Below are positions 10,441-22,390 of a stretch of DNA of 64,000 nucleotides, piece after piece. The notes beneath the pieces were generated by a model that was not told where the DNA came from, made no database searches, and worked only from the letters and a program-made list of their open reading frames with translations. Both the position numbers and the translations under genes were made by a program. Position 1 is the first letter of the stretch, and each line of letters opens with the position of its first letter. The stretch comes from Allolobophora icterica (Eukaryota > Annelida > Clitellata > Crassiclitellata > Lumbricidae): positions 46,719,546 to 46,783,545 of the forward strand of contig OY744613.1 of NCBI GenBank assembly GCA_963556255.1. The letters are read 5' to 3'.

Positions 10441-11990
10441 CTGTATGGTTTGTTTCTGTGATACCACCATATTTGGTGAATAAAGATTGATATATTACTT
10501 TTTTACTGGAACGTCATTGGGTTCCCTCTGAAACAGTTTATATAATAATAGTCATTTCATATGGGTAAAATCATGATTGCTGTAATCGGAAGAAGGCACA
10601 ACTCGTTTTATGCATTCAAACTTCTTCCTCAGTGCGTTTGTCTTTATAGTTGCAGCTATTTCAGATTTACGCAAAGTGCAAAATTTGACAACAAATTCCA
10701 TTACTCTTCTGTAATTTTATATTAATTTTAATCTTTTTTTATATAAATATATTTTCTTTCATATGTGTCTAGAATCTTACCGAAAATTGCCTGCAGATTC
10801 TAGTTCCACCAGTGTCTACAATTGAAGTCAAACTAACCCAATATATTCTCTAATCTTAGAGCTTTAAGAGTCGAATAAATCAAGATATTACAGATTGGAG
10901 AATTTATGTGCTGCTTCGACCATGACTTGCTATGGACTTACGTCTTGAATTCATTCCTCCTTTTAAAGAGAGTGCAAGACAAACAGACGATCATTTACGA
11001 GTGTTCGTTTAGTGTCCATCAAATGCAATAAGAAAAAGTGTTTCTACCTAGAATCACATACCTGTTGGCAGTGTGAGAATTGTATAAAAAGATTGGGTGT
11101 TAGACTTTTATGATTTTCATTCATTTAGAGTTGAATATTTGATCCATGTTGACCGTTTTACAAATATATGTGTGCAGTAATAGTAGTATAGTACTATAAT
11201 TATTTAGGATAGGTCCATAGTAAAAATATACAAAACAACTTTAATAAAATTAAATCCAGTGTTCAGCCAGTAGTAACTCAAGCTGAGTGTGCATAAAGTT
11301 ACAATTTCTGAAGTTAGCTAATTCCTCATTGCAATGATAAACACAGAAGAGTATATACCGAACGCCTCACAGTCAAACTGGATAGACGTAATCTGGATAG
11401 ACAGAGGAAGGCAGTCTTGTACCTTACACTAATGGTACTGTGGCCGATGTACAAAACTGTCTTCAGATCGGTTGATGTTAAATTCAACAAAGACTCAGTT
11501 AATTTTTTAGAGGAACGATGGACAGAGAAATGAAAGTGGTGTTATTCCCGATTTGGGAAATTGTAACTCATCAACATACATAGTTCAACGTAGTTAATCA
11601 GCTGATGCAACTACACAACTGAACTCTCACAAACTTCGTTATTGAACTACGTCAGCAGCTGTCTCTCTGCTGTAACAGAACCGAACAAGACAGAACTCTT
11701 CTGAACTCCACTGAACTGAACTGGACTGTCAACTCATCGTCCATTGCCAACATCATTTCTTCAAACAGTTCATGTTCATTGCCCAATTCTTGTCTATTGC
11801 CAAATTCATATCTAATGCAAATTGTTCAGACAGCTCTATTGTTCAAACAAAGAGGGCGCTTAGGGTTATAACAGTTCAACGCAAAGAACTGTTCTGGACC
11901 ATTGCCAAACAATGCCAAAGGAAATTTTAAAAATACTCGCAGCGAGGTCCGCCACAGTAATTTCTTTCGCACCACGCGGCAATCTACTTT
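10441..11990. other. Unannotated stretch
   Basis: I see no gene, finger remnant or clear repeat boundary in this AT-rich 1.5 kb. Short direct repeats of CTGAACTG type occur near 11690-11720. Confidence 0.5.
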
Positions 11991-12059
11991 AGTATGGGTT
12001 ATTGTACGGGTTTTTAAACAATTCCTACGTGCAGATGCTTTCGGACATAAAATGCACCT

Positions 12060-13619
12060 CTAGGCTCTTTCTCCGGTGTGGATTCTTTTATGACATTCCA
12101 TTGTACTTTTTGCTGCAAATGCTTTTTGGCATACATTGCATTTGTATTGATTTTCTCCAGTGTGGATTGTTGTATGGTAATCCAGAGCAGCTTTACGTGA
12201 AAATGCTTTTTCACAAATATTGCATTTATATGGTCTTTCTCCAGTGTGGGTCCTTGTATGTCTACCCAGATTATATTTACTTGGAAATGCTTTACGGCAT
12301 ACAGTGCATTTGTATTGGTTTTCTCCAGTGTGGATTTTTGCATGGCAGTTCGGAACAGCTTTTCCTGAAAAAGATCTTTTACAAAAATTGCATTTATTTG
12401 GTCTCTCTCCAGTGTGGTTACTTTTAAAGTGTTTAGACAGATTGCACTGATGTGAAAATACTTTTCCACATAGATTGCACAAGTAGGGTCTTTCTCCAGT
12501 GTGAGTTTTTCTATGAGATTCAAGTCCACTCTTGGCTGGAAATGCTTTCTGACATAGATTGCATTTGTATGGCTTTTCACCTGTATGGATTTTATTATGA
12601 CGTTCCAGTGTACTTTTTGTTGGAAATTCTTTTTGGCATACATTGCATATGTATTGTTTTTCTCCAGTGTGGGTTGTTATATGGTACTCCAGAGTACCTT
12701 TCTGTGAGAAAGAGCTATCACAAATATTGCATTTATATGGTCTTTCTCCAGTGTGGGTCCTCGTATGTATATCCAGATGACGTTTACATGGAAATGCTTT
12801 TTGGCATACATTGCACTTGTAGGGTCTTTCTCCAGTGTGGGTTTTTGTATGGGAGTCCAGAGTAGCTTTTTGTGAGAATGATCTTTCACAAAACTTGCAT
12901 TTATATGGTCTTTCTCCAGTGTGGATTCGTGTATGGTTTTCCAGATTCCACTGATGTGAAAATGCTTTTCCACATAGATTGCACAAGTAGGGTCTTTCTC
13001 CAGTGTGAGTTTTTCTATGAGATTCAAGTCCTCTCTTGGCTGGAAATGCTTTCGGACATAGATTGCATTTGTATGGCTTTTCATCTGTATGGGTTCTATT
13101 GTGACCTTCCAATGCACTTTTTGTTGGAAATGCTTTTTGGCATACATTGCATCTGTATTGTTTTTCCCCAGTGTGGATTGTTATATGGTAATATAGAATA
13201 CCTTTCCGTGAGAAAGAGGTATCACAAATATTGCATTTATATGGTCTTTCTCCAGTGTGGATTCTTGTATGTCTGTCCAAATAACGTTTACATGAAAATG
13301 CTTTCTCACAAAGATTGCACTTGTAATGTCTCTCTCCTGTGTGAGACTTTCTATGGGAGTCAAGTTTGCTCTTTGATGGAAATGCTTTCTGACATAGATT
13401 GCATTTGTGTCGTTTTTCTCCAGTGTGGTGGGTTCTTGTATGATATACCAGATTCTGCTTCAGTGTAAATGCTTTGTCACATAAACTACAATTGTATAGT
13501 TTATCTCCAGTGTGAGATCCAACATTGTGAGTCAGGTCGGAATTTATAGCTGATGTTTGCTTCCAAGTCTGATGTCTGTTTCCATTTTCCTGGTTAAAAT
13601 TGTGTTCATTCATCTTCAC
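12060..13619 (-). CDS. C2H2 zinc-finger protein, 17 tandem fingers, 3' end truncated
   Basis: A 519-residue frame whose first ATG is codon 3; codon 1 is GTG. A polar N-terminus of about 40 residues is followed by 17 fingers, all with C2H2 ligands; units 1 and 13 carry one extra residue between the histidines. Helix residues are unlike those of the U1-U5 genes. Fingers 4-9 and 10-15 form two copies of a six-finger block. After finger 17 the frame stops inside the linker (HTGERA), while a neighbouring frame continues as a decayed next finger to about 12014, so the 3' end is broken. The C-terminal module seen in other cluster members is missing. A likely splice acceptor directly upstream suggests further 5' exons. 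Confidence 0.75.
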   Translation of the reverse strand: MKMNEHNFNQENGNRHQTWKQTSAINSDLTHNVGSHTGDKLYNCSLCDKAFTLKQNLVYHTRTHHTGEKRHKCNLCQKAFPSKSKLDSHRKSHTGERHYKCNLCEKAFSCKRYLDRHTRIHTGERPYKCNICDTSFSRKGILYYHITIHTGEKQYRCNVCQKAFPTKSALEGHNRTHTDEKPYKCNLCPKAFPAKRGLESHRKTHTGERPYLCNLCGKAFSHQWNLENHTRIHTGERPYKCKFCERSFSQKATLDSHTKTHTGERPYKCNVCQKAFPCKRHLDIHTRTHTGERPYKCNICDSSFSQKGTLEYHITTHTGEKQYICNVCQKEFPTKSTLERHNKIHTGEKPYKCNLCQKAFPAKSGLESHRKTHTGERPYLCNLCGKVFSHQCNLSKHFKSNHTGERPNKCNFCKRSFSGKAVPNCHAKIHTGENQYKCTVCRKAFPSKYNLGRHTRTHTGERPYKCNICEKAFSRKAALDYHTTIHTGENQYKCNVCQKAFAAKSTMECHKRIHTGERA

Positions 13620-13645
13620 ATCCTGGAAAAAGTAAAAAAGTCATT
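13620..13645 (-). other. Candidate splice acceptor of the 17-finger gene
   Basis: The minus strand reads ACTTTTTTACTTTTTCCAG followed by GATGTGAAGATGAATGAA. A pyrimidine tract and CAG precede an in-frame exon start. The exon then begins close to ATGAATGAA, as in the remnants of U3 and U4, where ATGAATGAAGAG follows TTTTTTAG in U3. No donor was identified. Confidence 0.5.
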
Positions 13646-13898
13646 ACAAAAAAAAGAAATTTGTTTAAGTTTTTGCATTTATGTGGTTTGTCACCAGAGA
13701 TTAATGAGTGCCTTTTCAAAAGAAATGTACAAATGAAAAGAAATAAAAATGTTAGTCAATTGATCTGTTTAACAAAGTTCTGAAAATTGTGTATTTTAAG
13801 ATTATATCGTATGCTTTAGGAGAAATAAAAACTGTCAACACAACTTTTCTTCAAATTATTTTACATAATGAACTATCATTATTGCACAGTACTTTATA

Positions 13899-14730
13899 TT
13901 AACCCTCGAGTGCCCAAGCTATTTTTTGGTACACGAATGCCCAACGGGGGGTCCGACCGGACCCCAATGTTTTCATTGTGATATCTGGAGAATGGATTGG
14001 AATATTTTAACGGGATTTGGCTTGTTATAATCCAAATTCAATTTGCAATCGACTGATATATGGTATTTCACAATAGCGCCACCTGGTGAAAGTTTATTTG
14101 AACTTTGATACTCGTTTGTAGTGTTTTGCAATTTCGGGATTTTTCACAGGTGTTCAATTGTACTCATGTAGTTGTTGCCTGGTTGTAGGGTACAGGATTG
14201 GAATATTTTCACGGATTTTGGCTTGTTATAATCCAAATTCAATTTGCATTCGACTCATATATGGTATTTTACAATAACTTGCGTTAAAAATTTATTTCTG
14301 GGCTGGTAATCCATATGCTAGTATGACCATCAGCCGCATATCTTTGGGTGTCCTTGGTATATGCTATGGTTGTGGGGTACAGGAATGGAATATTTTAACG
14401 GGATTTGGCTTGTTATAATCCAAATTCAATTTGCAATCGACTGATATATGGTATTTCACAATAACGTGCGTTAAGAAATTTTATTTCTGGGCTGGTAAAC
14501 CATGTGGCAGTATGACAATCAGCCGCATATCTTGGGGGTGTCCTTGGTATATGCTATGGTTGTGGGCTACAGGTTGGTAGACTAATCACGCAAAATATAT
14601 CATACGAAGCCCAATTGAAGGCTTGAGGATGTCTTAAAACCATTTTTACAATTTCGCTGCCGTTCTACAGTTATCCGTTGAAAAGCGGGTCTGGGGTCCG
14701 GTCGGACCCCCTTGGGCATTCGAGGGTTAA
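13899..14730. mobile_element. piggyBac-like MITE, family B, three internal units (832 bp)
   Basis: TTAA at both ends, with ends TTAACCCTCGAGTGCCC and GGGCATTCGAGGGTTAA. Subterminal GGTCCGACCGGACCCC and GGGGTCCGGTCGGACC are near-mirrors. The core is a tandem of about 190-bp units beginning GGATTGGAATATTTT near 13994, 14195 and 14382. No coding sequence. Copy 2 is at 30977-31617. Confidence 0.85.
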
Positions 14731-15383
14731 ACAAAATATTTACGATAAACAAATCATGTGGGTTGAGCTTTGATAATTTACTGAACTTCTAAAAAAATAC
14801 CAAACACCTTTTTAGCACTTTTGAAGGTTACCAAAAATGCGCTTTATAAAAGTCTCGATACATCGTACATACACAAATACATATAAAAAGCAGCAGTCGA
14901 ATTTAACTCACCAAAACTCGAATATTGCAAAGAAAGTGGTAGGCACAGATCATTTATTTCTGTTTCTCAAAATGGCTTTGTTATAAATTTAAAGGCTTTA
15001 AATTAAAGTTGGAATTTGGATTATAAATGCTTCTGCCACCTCGCGATTGGTCGGAAAACTTCACGTTCCCAATGCATAACGTATTAAACCTAAGCATAAC
15101 TTATTGAAACCTATTCATTGGTTGTCCGAGTTATGCAGTGGTGCAAATTATTTCCAAAACAATACAATGGCCGAGAAATAAGTGATTTCAAAAGTCCTAC
15201 CCCCGCCATCTTCAATCCGATATGGCGGCTAAGCGATCAAACTGTGGGTACATTGAAGCAACGACCTCTTATATATAACGCATTGAAGTGCACACGAAAC
15301 ATGAGCTGCCTCATTGACTAAAAGTTTAGATGAAATAAGTACGGATAGTGAAGACAAAGAAAATAGTCAAAGCAGAATATTAT
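14731..15383. other. Unannotated stretch
   Basis: No gene recognised. A short open frame near 15118-15321 has no family resemblance. The right end was the target of the hAT at 15384. Confidence 0.4.
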
Positions 15384-16253
15384 CAGTCTTGTTGTCCTCG
15401 AGACCAAGGTGCACTCGAGTTCGTTTTTAAACGTCTTGGTCTTGGTCTTGGTCTTGAGGTTCAAGGTCTTGGTCTTGGTCTTGGTCTTGAGGTTCAAGGT
15501 CTTGGTCTTGGTCTTGAGGTTCAAAGTCTTGGTCTTGGTCTTGCAAGACCAAGACCAAGACCGGCTGTTAATATGAACAGTCATTTAACAGAACTCTGTA
15601 TCAAGCCTGCTTGCATCATGTAATATCTAGGGGTCTATGGATGGATACAAGTCATGTTGGTTAGGAAAACCCATTGGCAGCAGCAACAGTTATTCTGTAT
15701 CAGACCGTACGATAAACCATGGGGAGATTTCAAAAGGACTCACTATCTGTGCATTTACATCCAGTGCTTGAAACGCTACTATAATATATTATGTGTGTCA
15801 GCGACTTCAGCACCTGTAGAACGTATTTTTTCACATGGCGGAATTTTTATGAGGCCCACCAGGCACGTCTTCGTCAGAAAATTCTGAGCGAATTGGTTTC
15901 TATAAAATACAAAAGGCATTTGGTATAAGAGTTTGCATGAAGGACCTTGAATAAAATTCGGATTTCTCTGCAGTTTGCATTCAAAGTTAATTTGCTTGAA
16001 TAAAATAAAAGACTCATGTTTTCATTAAAATAGCGAATATTCCGACTTTACAATTTTTAGAAGTCTTGACCTGATTTCGATTTTTTGGGTCTTGGTCTTG
16101 GTCTTGGTCTTGAGGTTCAAGGTCTTGGTCTTGGTCTCGAGGTTCAAAGTCTTGGTCTTGGTCTTGGTCTCGAGGTTCAAGGTCTTGGTCTTGGTCTTGA
16201 GGTTCAAGGTCTTGGTCTTGGTCTTGAGGTTTAAGGTCTTGACAAGAAGACTG
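15384..16253 (+). mobile_element. hAT element with GGTCTT-rich subterminal repeats
   Basis: AATATTAT is duplicated exactly on both sides (15376-15383, 16254-16261). The ends are CAGTCTTGTTGTC and, reversed, CAGTCTTCTTGTC. Inside each end is a tandem of GGTCTT with GAGGTTCAA interruptions (about 15434-15545 and 16087-16243). Between them, about 15790-15890, a plus-strand frame reads SATSAPVERIFSHGGIFMRP, the hAT C-terminal dimerisation signature, followed by a frameshift. Internally deleted; non-autonomous. Confidence 0.85.
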
Positions 16254-16327
16254 AATATTATTGACACGGAATTCTGGGAAGCATCGTCGGTGTCGGATGA
16301 TCGGAATGAAGTGCTTGTCAGTGATTG

Positions 16328-16402
<75 letters not shown>

Positions 16403-16707
16403 CGATGATGATGACGATGACGACGATGATGATGATGATGGTGGAGCTTCGTCGGCATCGACTGTCGGCTGGTGGGAACACAGCGCCTCACTTGATAATG
16501 ATAGAACGATTGAATCGAGAGCCACACTTTGTTTTTCAGTTGCCCAACAAGAAAACAACCGACTGTATAGGCCCTAGAGTAGGTAATGATTGGAACCGAC
16601 GAAAGACGGTCTATTTTTGTAGACCTATAGGTTGCAAGACATCCAAGAGAACACCTGACAGATTGTTTCGAGATTTATCACACAAAGGCACAATATCGTC
16701 CAACATT

Positions 16708-16965
16708 GTGGGGCGTGGTGGCTCAGTGGTAAGTTTGGCGCCTTGTGACCGGAGGGTTGCAGGTTCAAATCCCACTCTAGCCGCTGCGTACGGACCTTGG
16801 GCAAGTCCTTCACTCGCAATTGCTCGTGGTGCTTCGGCGTGAAAATTCTGGCACAGTATCAAATGCTGTAGTCGGGAGCGCCTCTGAGTAAGTCTTAGTA
16901 GTAGACTTCGAGAGACGCTATAGAAATATCCGGAATAAATAAATAAATAAAATAAATAGTAATGA
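16708..16965 (+). mobile_element. tRNA-derived SINE (family 2), near full length
   Basis: The head has box A TGGCTCAGTGGTAAG and box B GGTTCAAATCC (16762-16772). The body ends in GGGAGCGCCTCTGAGTAAG, a degenerate AGACGCTATAGAAAT and (AATA)n. The 3' part matches tails at 6381, 41510 and a LINE end at 62585. The matching U5 leader lacks this insert. Confidence 0.8.
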
Positions 16966-18554
16966 TAAAGCAAAAACCAATAAGCTTAAGTAGTTGTACT
17001 GAAGATATATAGGCCTATGTTTTGTCATTTGCTTCAGGCTCCCCCATCACCCCTCTGGCTTTCCACTCAAACCTGAAGTTCCAGCTCTTAAAGAATTCAT
17101 ACCCCGACTCATTTGATGCCTCTCTTTCCAAGTCTCCAGCCTTAGCAGCTACTCTGCCTCTGGTGACCCTCTGGCTACCGGATTCGAATCACCTTTTAAC
17201 AATTCTTTTGGACAACCCTTCTGATTCGACTAAGTGCTCGGGACTAAGCTGGTGTCTGGTGTCCTGCGTTTAGCTCTCGAGTGGCTCTTTCGAAAAAATT
17301 TTTTTGGCGTTTACAATTACGACAAGTCATCATAATTGTGGTTATTTCAGACTAGGGAGCAGATTTAACCAATCGAGAGAGGGCACAAGAGTTCGCATTT
17401 CTAATCCAGCTTCTCCTTGTAGTATTTTGGATTACAGTTTACGCCATTTTGATGAACGTGACAAAAGGAAATATTGCACTTTTCCATCTTATAACGGTAT
17501 GACTTAACATTCACTTAAGTTGTTTATATTTATCATGTAAATATAAATTACTTGCTTCATATTACGTTAAGTCGTGTGCAGATTTTCTTTATTCACCTGA
17601 TCCATCCCTGCGTAAGGACAACACCGAAATTTATAAAGCCTTTCATGTTTCTGCACTGAAACAAAGATTACAAGTCTTCGAGGTAATTTATCGTTTTAGT
17701 GTCCCTTAATATTTACGCTATATAATTTACTTAATAAGGGACACAGCGAGACTAGCTCTTAAATTCCTAGGAGGAGTGAATGTTAATTTCCGCAAGATGT
17801 CCGGCAATAAAAGTAATAAGATGTTTTAATTAAGACATTTTAAGAACGAAGAATAACAATGGACTTATAGAATAGAAAACTTGTAGAAGGAAGCATGATA
17901 AAATAATATTGCATGCAGCAAATAGAGAATGACAGTTTATATTTGATCAATTAATGAACTTCGAGTCACTAAAGCTAATTAGAACAGTGATGACTTCTCT
18001 TAAATATCGGAAAGAGTCAGTTATTGCTGTGTTTCTGCCTCAAAATGGTCTTTATATTTTGAGACCATAGTTCTGCATAGTCAAAACACGGGTGTAACTT
18101 TTACCCATCACAAACAAAATAAATTTCATACTTTATTGACTTTGCAGATGTTCAATATGATGCTCTAAGCCTCTTTGAAGTTAAAAGAATGCAAATAGTT
18201 CATGCCGAAGAATGTGAAGAATCATAGCTATGGAATTTAAAGAAAGCAAACAAATGTTTTAGAATTAATATCTGTGCATTTTTTGATATGGAATCTGGAA
18301 AATTCGTTTAGGATTTACTGCAGTAAATTTCTACTTTTAGATAAAAGGAATTGATCATGCTCTTCTAAGAACAATTACATTCACTGGAAAAAAAGAAGAG
18401 TGATATCAAAAAGGAATGTAAAAATCATATTTAAAGAATTGCAAAAGAAAATGATAAATTACAAACAAATTGTATAAATTACTCTCTTAGACATTTAATA
18501 AGAAACATCTGTACAGCTCACATCTATCTCATTCATTTTTTAGTGGTGTTTGTC

Positions 18555-18941
<387 letters not shown>

Positions 18942-19218
18942 GAAGAAGAGCAGTTCCATAAACTAGCCCTGAGGCAGCCATGTGTATGAAGTGTTAGTGA
19001 CTTTGTTTTTTTCCTGCCCACGGCATAGGAGTGTGGTTACCAGTCCTCTCCCATGCTGTGTCATCGTTCTACTGACAGTATACTCGTGATAACTGAGTTG
19101 ATTCAGGGCGCAGGTGGAACAGAAATCATGAACCAAATTCTGCCCTTGTGGGGATTTGAGCCTCTGATCTCTCGTTTGACAGACCGGTACACAAAAACCA
19201 CTGCACCATCGAGCACTC
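18942..19218 (-). mobile_element. tRNA-derived SINE (family 1), orthologous insertion in U3
   Basis: Same split-finger position as in U1, with CAACTAAG on the left and CTAAACTACC on the right. The minus-strand box B is degenerate (GCTCAAATCCCC). Boundaries are approximate. Confidence 0.75.
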
Positions 19219-19245
19219 CTAAACTACCGTACAAAAACTCACACT

Positions 19246-20532
19246 ATGGAAAAGCCACACAAATGCGAGTTCTGTGACAAAGCATTTAAAACTTCTTCAG
19301 AAGTGAAGGAACACACACGAACGCATACAGGAGAAAAGCTATACAAAGGTCAAGTATGTTGCAAATCATTTTCAACCAGTGGTAATCTGAATTACCATGA
19401 GGGGAAGCACACTGGAGAAAGACCATACAAGTGTGAAGTCTGTGGAAAAGCATTTACAAGACGTGATAAACTAAACTACCATAAAAAAATTCACACTATG
19501 GAAAAACCGCACAAATGCGAATTTTGTGAGAAAGCATTTAAAACTTCTTCAGAAGTGAATGCACATAAAGGAACACATACAATGGAAAAAACACACAAAT
19601 GCGAATTATGTGAGAAGGCATTTAGAAATTCTTTTGATCTTAAGATACATAAACGAACACATACAGGAGAAAAGCCACACAAATGCGAGTTATGTGACAA
19701 AGCATTTAAATCTTCTAATGAACTGATGAAACATAAGCAAAGGCATACAGGAGAAAAGCCACACAAATGCGAGTTGTGTGACAAGGCATTTAAAATTTCT
19801 TTTGACCTTAAAATACATAGAGGAACACATACAGGAGAAAAGCCACACAAGTGCGACCTATGTGACAAAGCATTTAAAACTTCTTCTAATCTGAAGGCAC
19901 ACAAACGAATGCATACAGGAGAAAAACCATACAAATGTCAAGTTTGTTGCAAATCATTTTCACGGAATAGTTCTCTGAATTGCCATGAGAGGATCCACAC
20001 TGGAGAAAGACCATACAAGTGTGAACTATGTGGAAAAGCGTTTGCAACACGTGGTAATTTAATTTACCACAGAAGAAGCCACATAGAAAAAACACCATAC
20101 AAAAGTAAAATATGTGGAAAAATATTTTCACATAGAATTATTTTGAATAACCATATAAGAACCCACATTGGAGAGGAGCCATATCAGTGTGAATTATGTC
20201 ACAAGGCGTTTGGACTGGAATGTGATCTACACAGGCATTTTGAAACCCACAATACAGAGAAAGCATACAATGGTAGATTATGTGACAACAGTTCTATGCA
20301 GGCTGATGGTTCGAATGACAAAGTGAAAACTTTTACAGATGTGAAGCAAAATATGGAAGTATTTTCAGATGAGACTTCGACTGTTGTTGGTATTGAGTCT
20401 TTACTTGTTAAACCATTTGGATGTGTAATATGCAACGAAATGTTTGAAATAGAAATGGAGTTTATGGAGCACTGTTTCCACGTGTGTTACTCTCCAGTGG
20501 AGGATGACTTTGTTGAACTGTTTGAAGATTGA
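19246..20532 (+). CDS. C2H2 zinc-finger protein, 12 units, with C-terminal module (U3)
   Basis: A 428-residue frame starting at the Met of a TMEKP linker in strong context (A at -3, G at +4). Twelve units: unit 2 has Gly for the first Cys (YKGQVC) and unit 11 has Ser (YKSKIC); the others keep their ligands. Units 5-8 form a run with helices RNSFDLKIHKR, KSSNELMKHKQ, KISFDLKIHRG and KTSSNLKAHKR. The spacer is followed by the C-terminal module at 391-428, ending PVEDDFVELFED. The frame is open and only moderately decayed. It may be a functional truncated gene or a recent pseudogene. Confidence 0.75.
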   Translation: MEKPHKCEFCDKAFKTSSEVKEHTRTHTGEKLYKGQVCCKSFSTSGNLNYHEGKHTGERPYKCEVCGKAFTRRDKLNYHKKIHTMEKPHKCEFCEKAFKTSSEVNAHKGTHTMEKTHKCELCEKAFRNSFDLKIHKRTHTGEKPHKCELCDKAFKSSNELMKHKQRHTGEKPHKCELCDKAFKISFDLKIHRGTHTGEKPHKCDLCDKAFKTSSNLKAHKRMHTGEKPYKCQVCCKSFSRNSSLNCHERIHTGERPYKCELCGKAFATRGNLIYHRRSHIEKTPYKSKICGKIFSHRIILNNHIRTHIGEEPYQCELCHKAFGLECDLHRHFETHNTEKAYNGRLCDNSSMQADGSNDKVKTFTDVKQNMEVFSDETSTVVGIESLLVKPFGCVICNEMFEIEMEFMEHCFHVCYSPVEDDFVELFED

Positions 20533-21811
20533 CCACAATTACTTCATAAATAATATTTTATTTTGAAAATTGAATATGTGTTGCTTATAAACTGTTATCT
20601 GCATTAGGCCTATGTTGTATTGGAAATTTCTTTAAGACACTATTACCAAATGTTAAGCTGTTTATAGAAGATTTGTTCTCTATTTCTCTTAAGTTGTAAT
20701 CAATGGTAGAAATGCTTATAAAATCAACGGCAACAGCAACATCAGTAATAGTGATGATGATCTTATGCGCCGTGATACACACTGTATGTATGTCTTTCTG
20801 CAATCTGCATCAAGTACATCTCTTAATGTGCTAGAGTACAATAGTAATAATAATTATGATAATACTACTAAAGCAGTAGTAGTAATAATAATAATAGACC
20901 AGCATGAGTAATAGCCGCAAGAATAATACAAATAAGTAATAACAAGTTAACTAGATTAAAATTTTAATGTGTTTGTCACTAAACCATTAAACAACTGGCT
21001 ATGCGTGTTTGTGTGTGGTGTGTCTCTTTGTTTGTCTGCTTATATGTGTTTGTGCGAGAAATTTGGTAGCAAAAACTAATGTTTAATCATGGGCGCCGAC
21101 TCTGCGAGGCCCGCGAGTGCCCAGCACCACCAGAAACAGGCTATGCGAGGCTCACCTATGCCTGGGCACCACCAGAAATCAGCCCGCAAAGAGCGCTTTT
21201 CAAGAGATAATTTTTCTATTGTCATTACTTATGTATAAAAAGATCCACAAAAAATTTTCTCGGGTACGTTTTCACTCTCTTTGGGCATTCGCACTTTTTT
21301 GTCAACTCGATGTAGATAGGCTACCTTAGCCTACGTAGTACCTACCTGGTCTCAATATAACCTAAGATATTTTGCTCCGTTTTGACTTATCACTGGAAAA
21401 TGTTGCGGCGCCTCTGCCATGTGCGGAGGGATAACTGGATTACAGTCGAATTAAGGAGGTTCAATCAAAAGTTTCTGTGTTCATTAAACAAATCATTCAC
21501 TGGTATTCAGGAAGCATAACCTATAGTTCCAGAATGCAGAGACACGATCAGTATAGTCAATGATTTAATTAATTTGTCAGACACTCTCCTAAAAGAATGG
21601 TATGTTTTGAAACAATACAGTGTGAGAAAGAGCCATTTAGTCATGAATAATTGTAACATATAAAGATATTATAAGTATGAAACGAAGGAATTAAGAATTC
21701 CTGGACGAGAGAAGCCATGGTATTTGTAATATGACATTAATTTGACATGATAATTCAAAAACAAGAGAATTGAGAATTGATACTGGAGAGAACCGTGGCA
21801 TTTTGTAGCAT

Positions 21812-22322
21812 TGGTGGGGGGGGGGGGGGCGATAGCGCATTGGATAACATCTGGCGTGGAGTGCGAGAGGTACAGAGATCGAGTCCCACTGGCGGACATG
21901 CTTTGTAGGCTGCAATTTGCACCGTGTATTGCAGGCTGTCTGTTCTGTTAGTATAGTTAAGATTTATCGCATAACATGTAGGCCTACTTGTACAGCGCAG
22001 TACGTTTGCAGGCGCTTAATTAACCCTCAGGCTACCAAGGTTTTTTTGCGACATCGGCTACCAAGGGGGGGGTGGTTACCACCCCCCCCCCGGAATTTCG
22101 TGTTTGGTTTAAGACATCATATCATGTAATACAGCATTTGATTCAGCATTCATTTCTGAAAAGAATGGTATATTTAGTTGTAAAATATATGAATGCATCT
22201 CGAAATTATATAGTTTTTAACAAAGGCACCGGTCCATTTAACGATATCTGATATTATCGCACACAATTTGTACTATTGATCAATTAATATTATGACGTAA
22301 GGCCCTACATCGACACGCAAGA

Positions 22323-22390
<68 letters not shown>

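Noticed and set aside
16092..16577. Long frames of poly-Asp, poly-His, poly-Met or poly-Ser over GAT tracts (also 40028-40264)
   Set aside because: They are translations of a microsatellite in several frames and both strands; flanks do not extend as a conserved protein.
16708..16790. tRNA genes suggested by box A/box B motifs in SINE heads
   Set aside because: The heads lack a full cloverleaf with acceptor stem and continue into SINE bodies with multiple copies.
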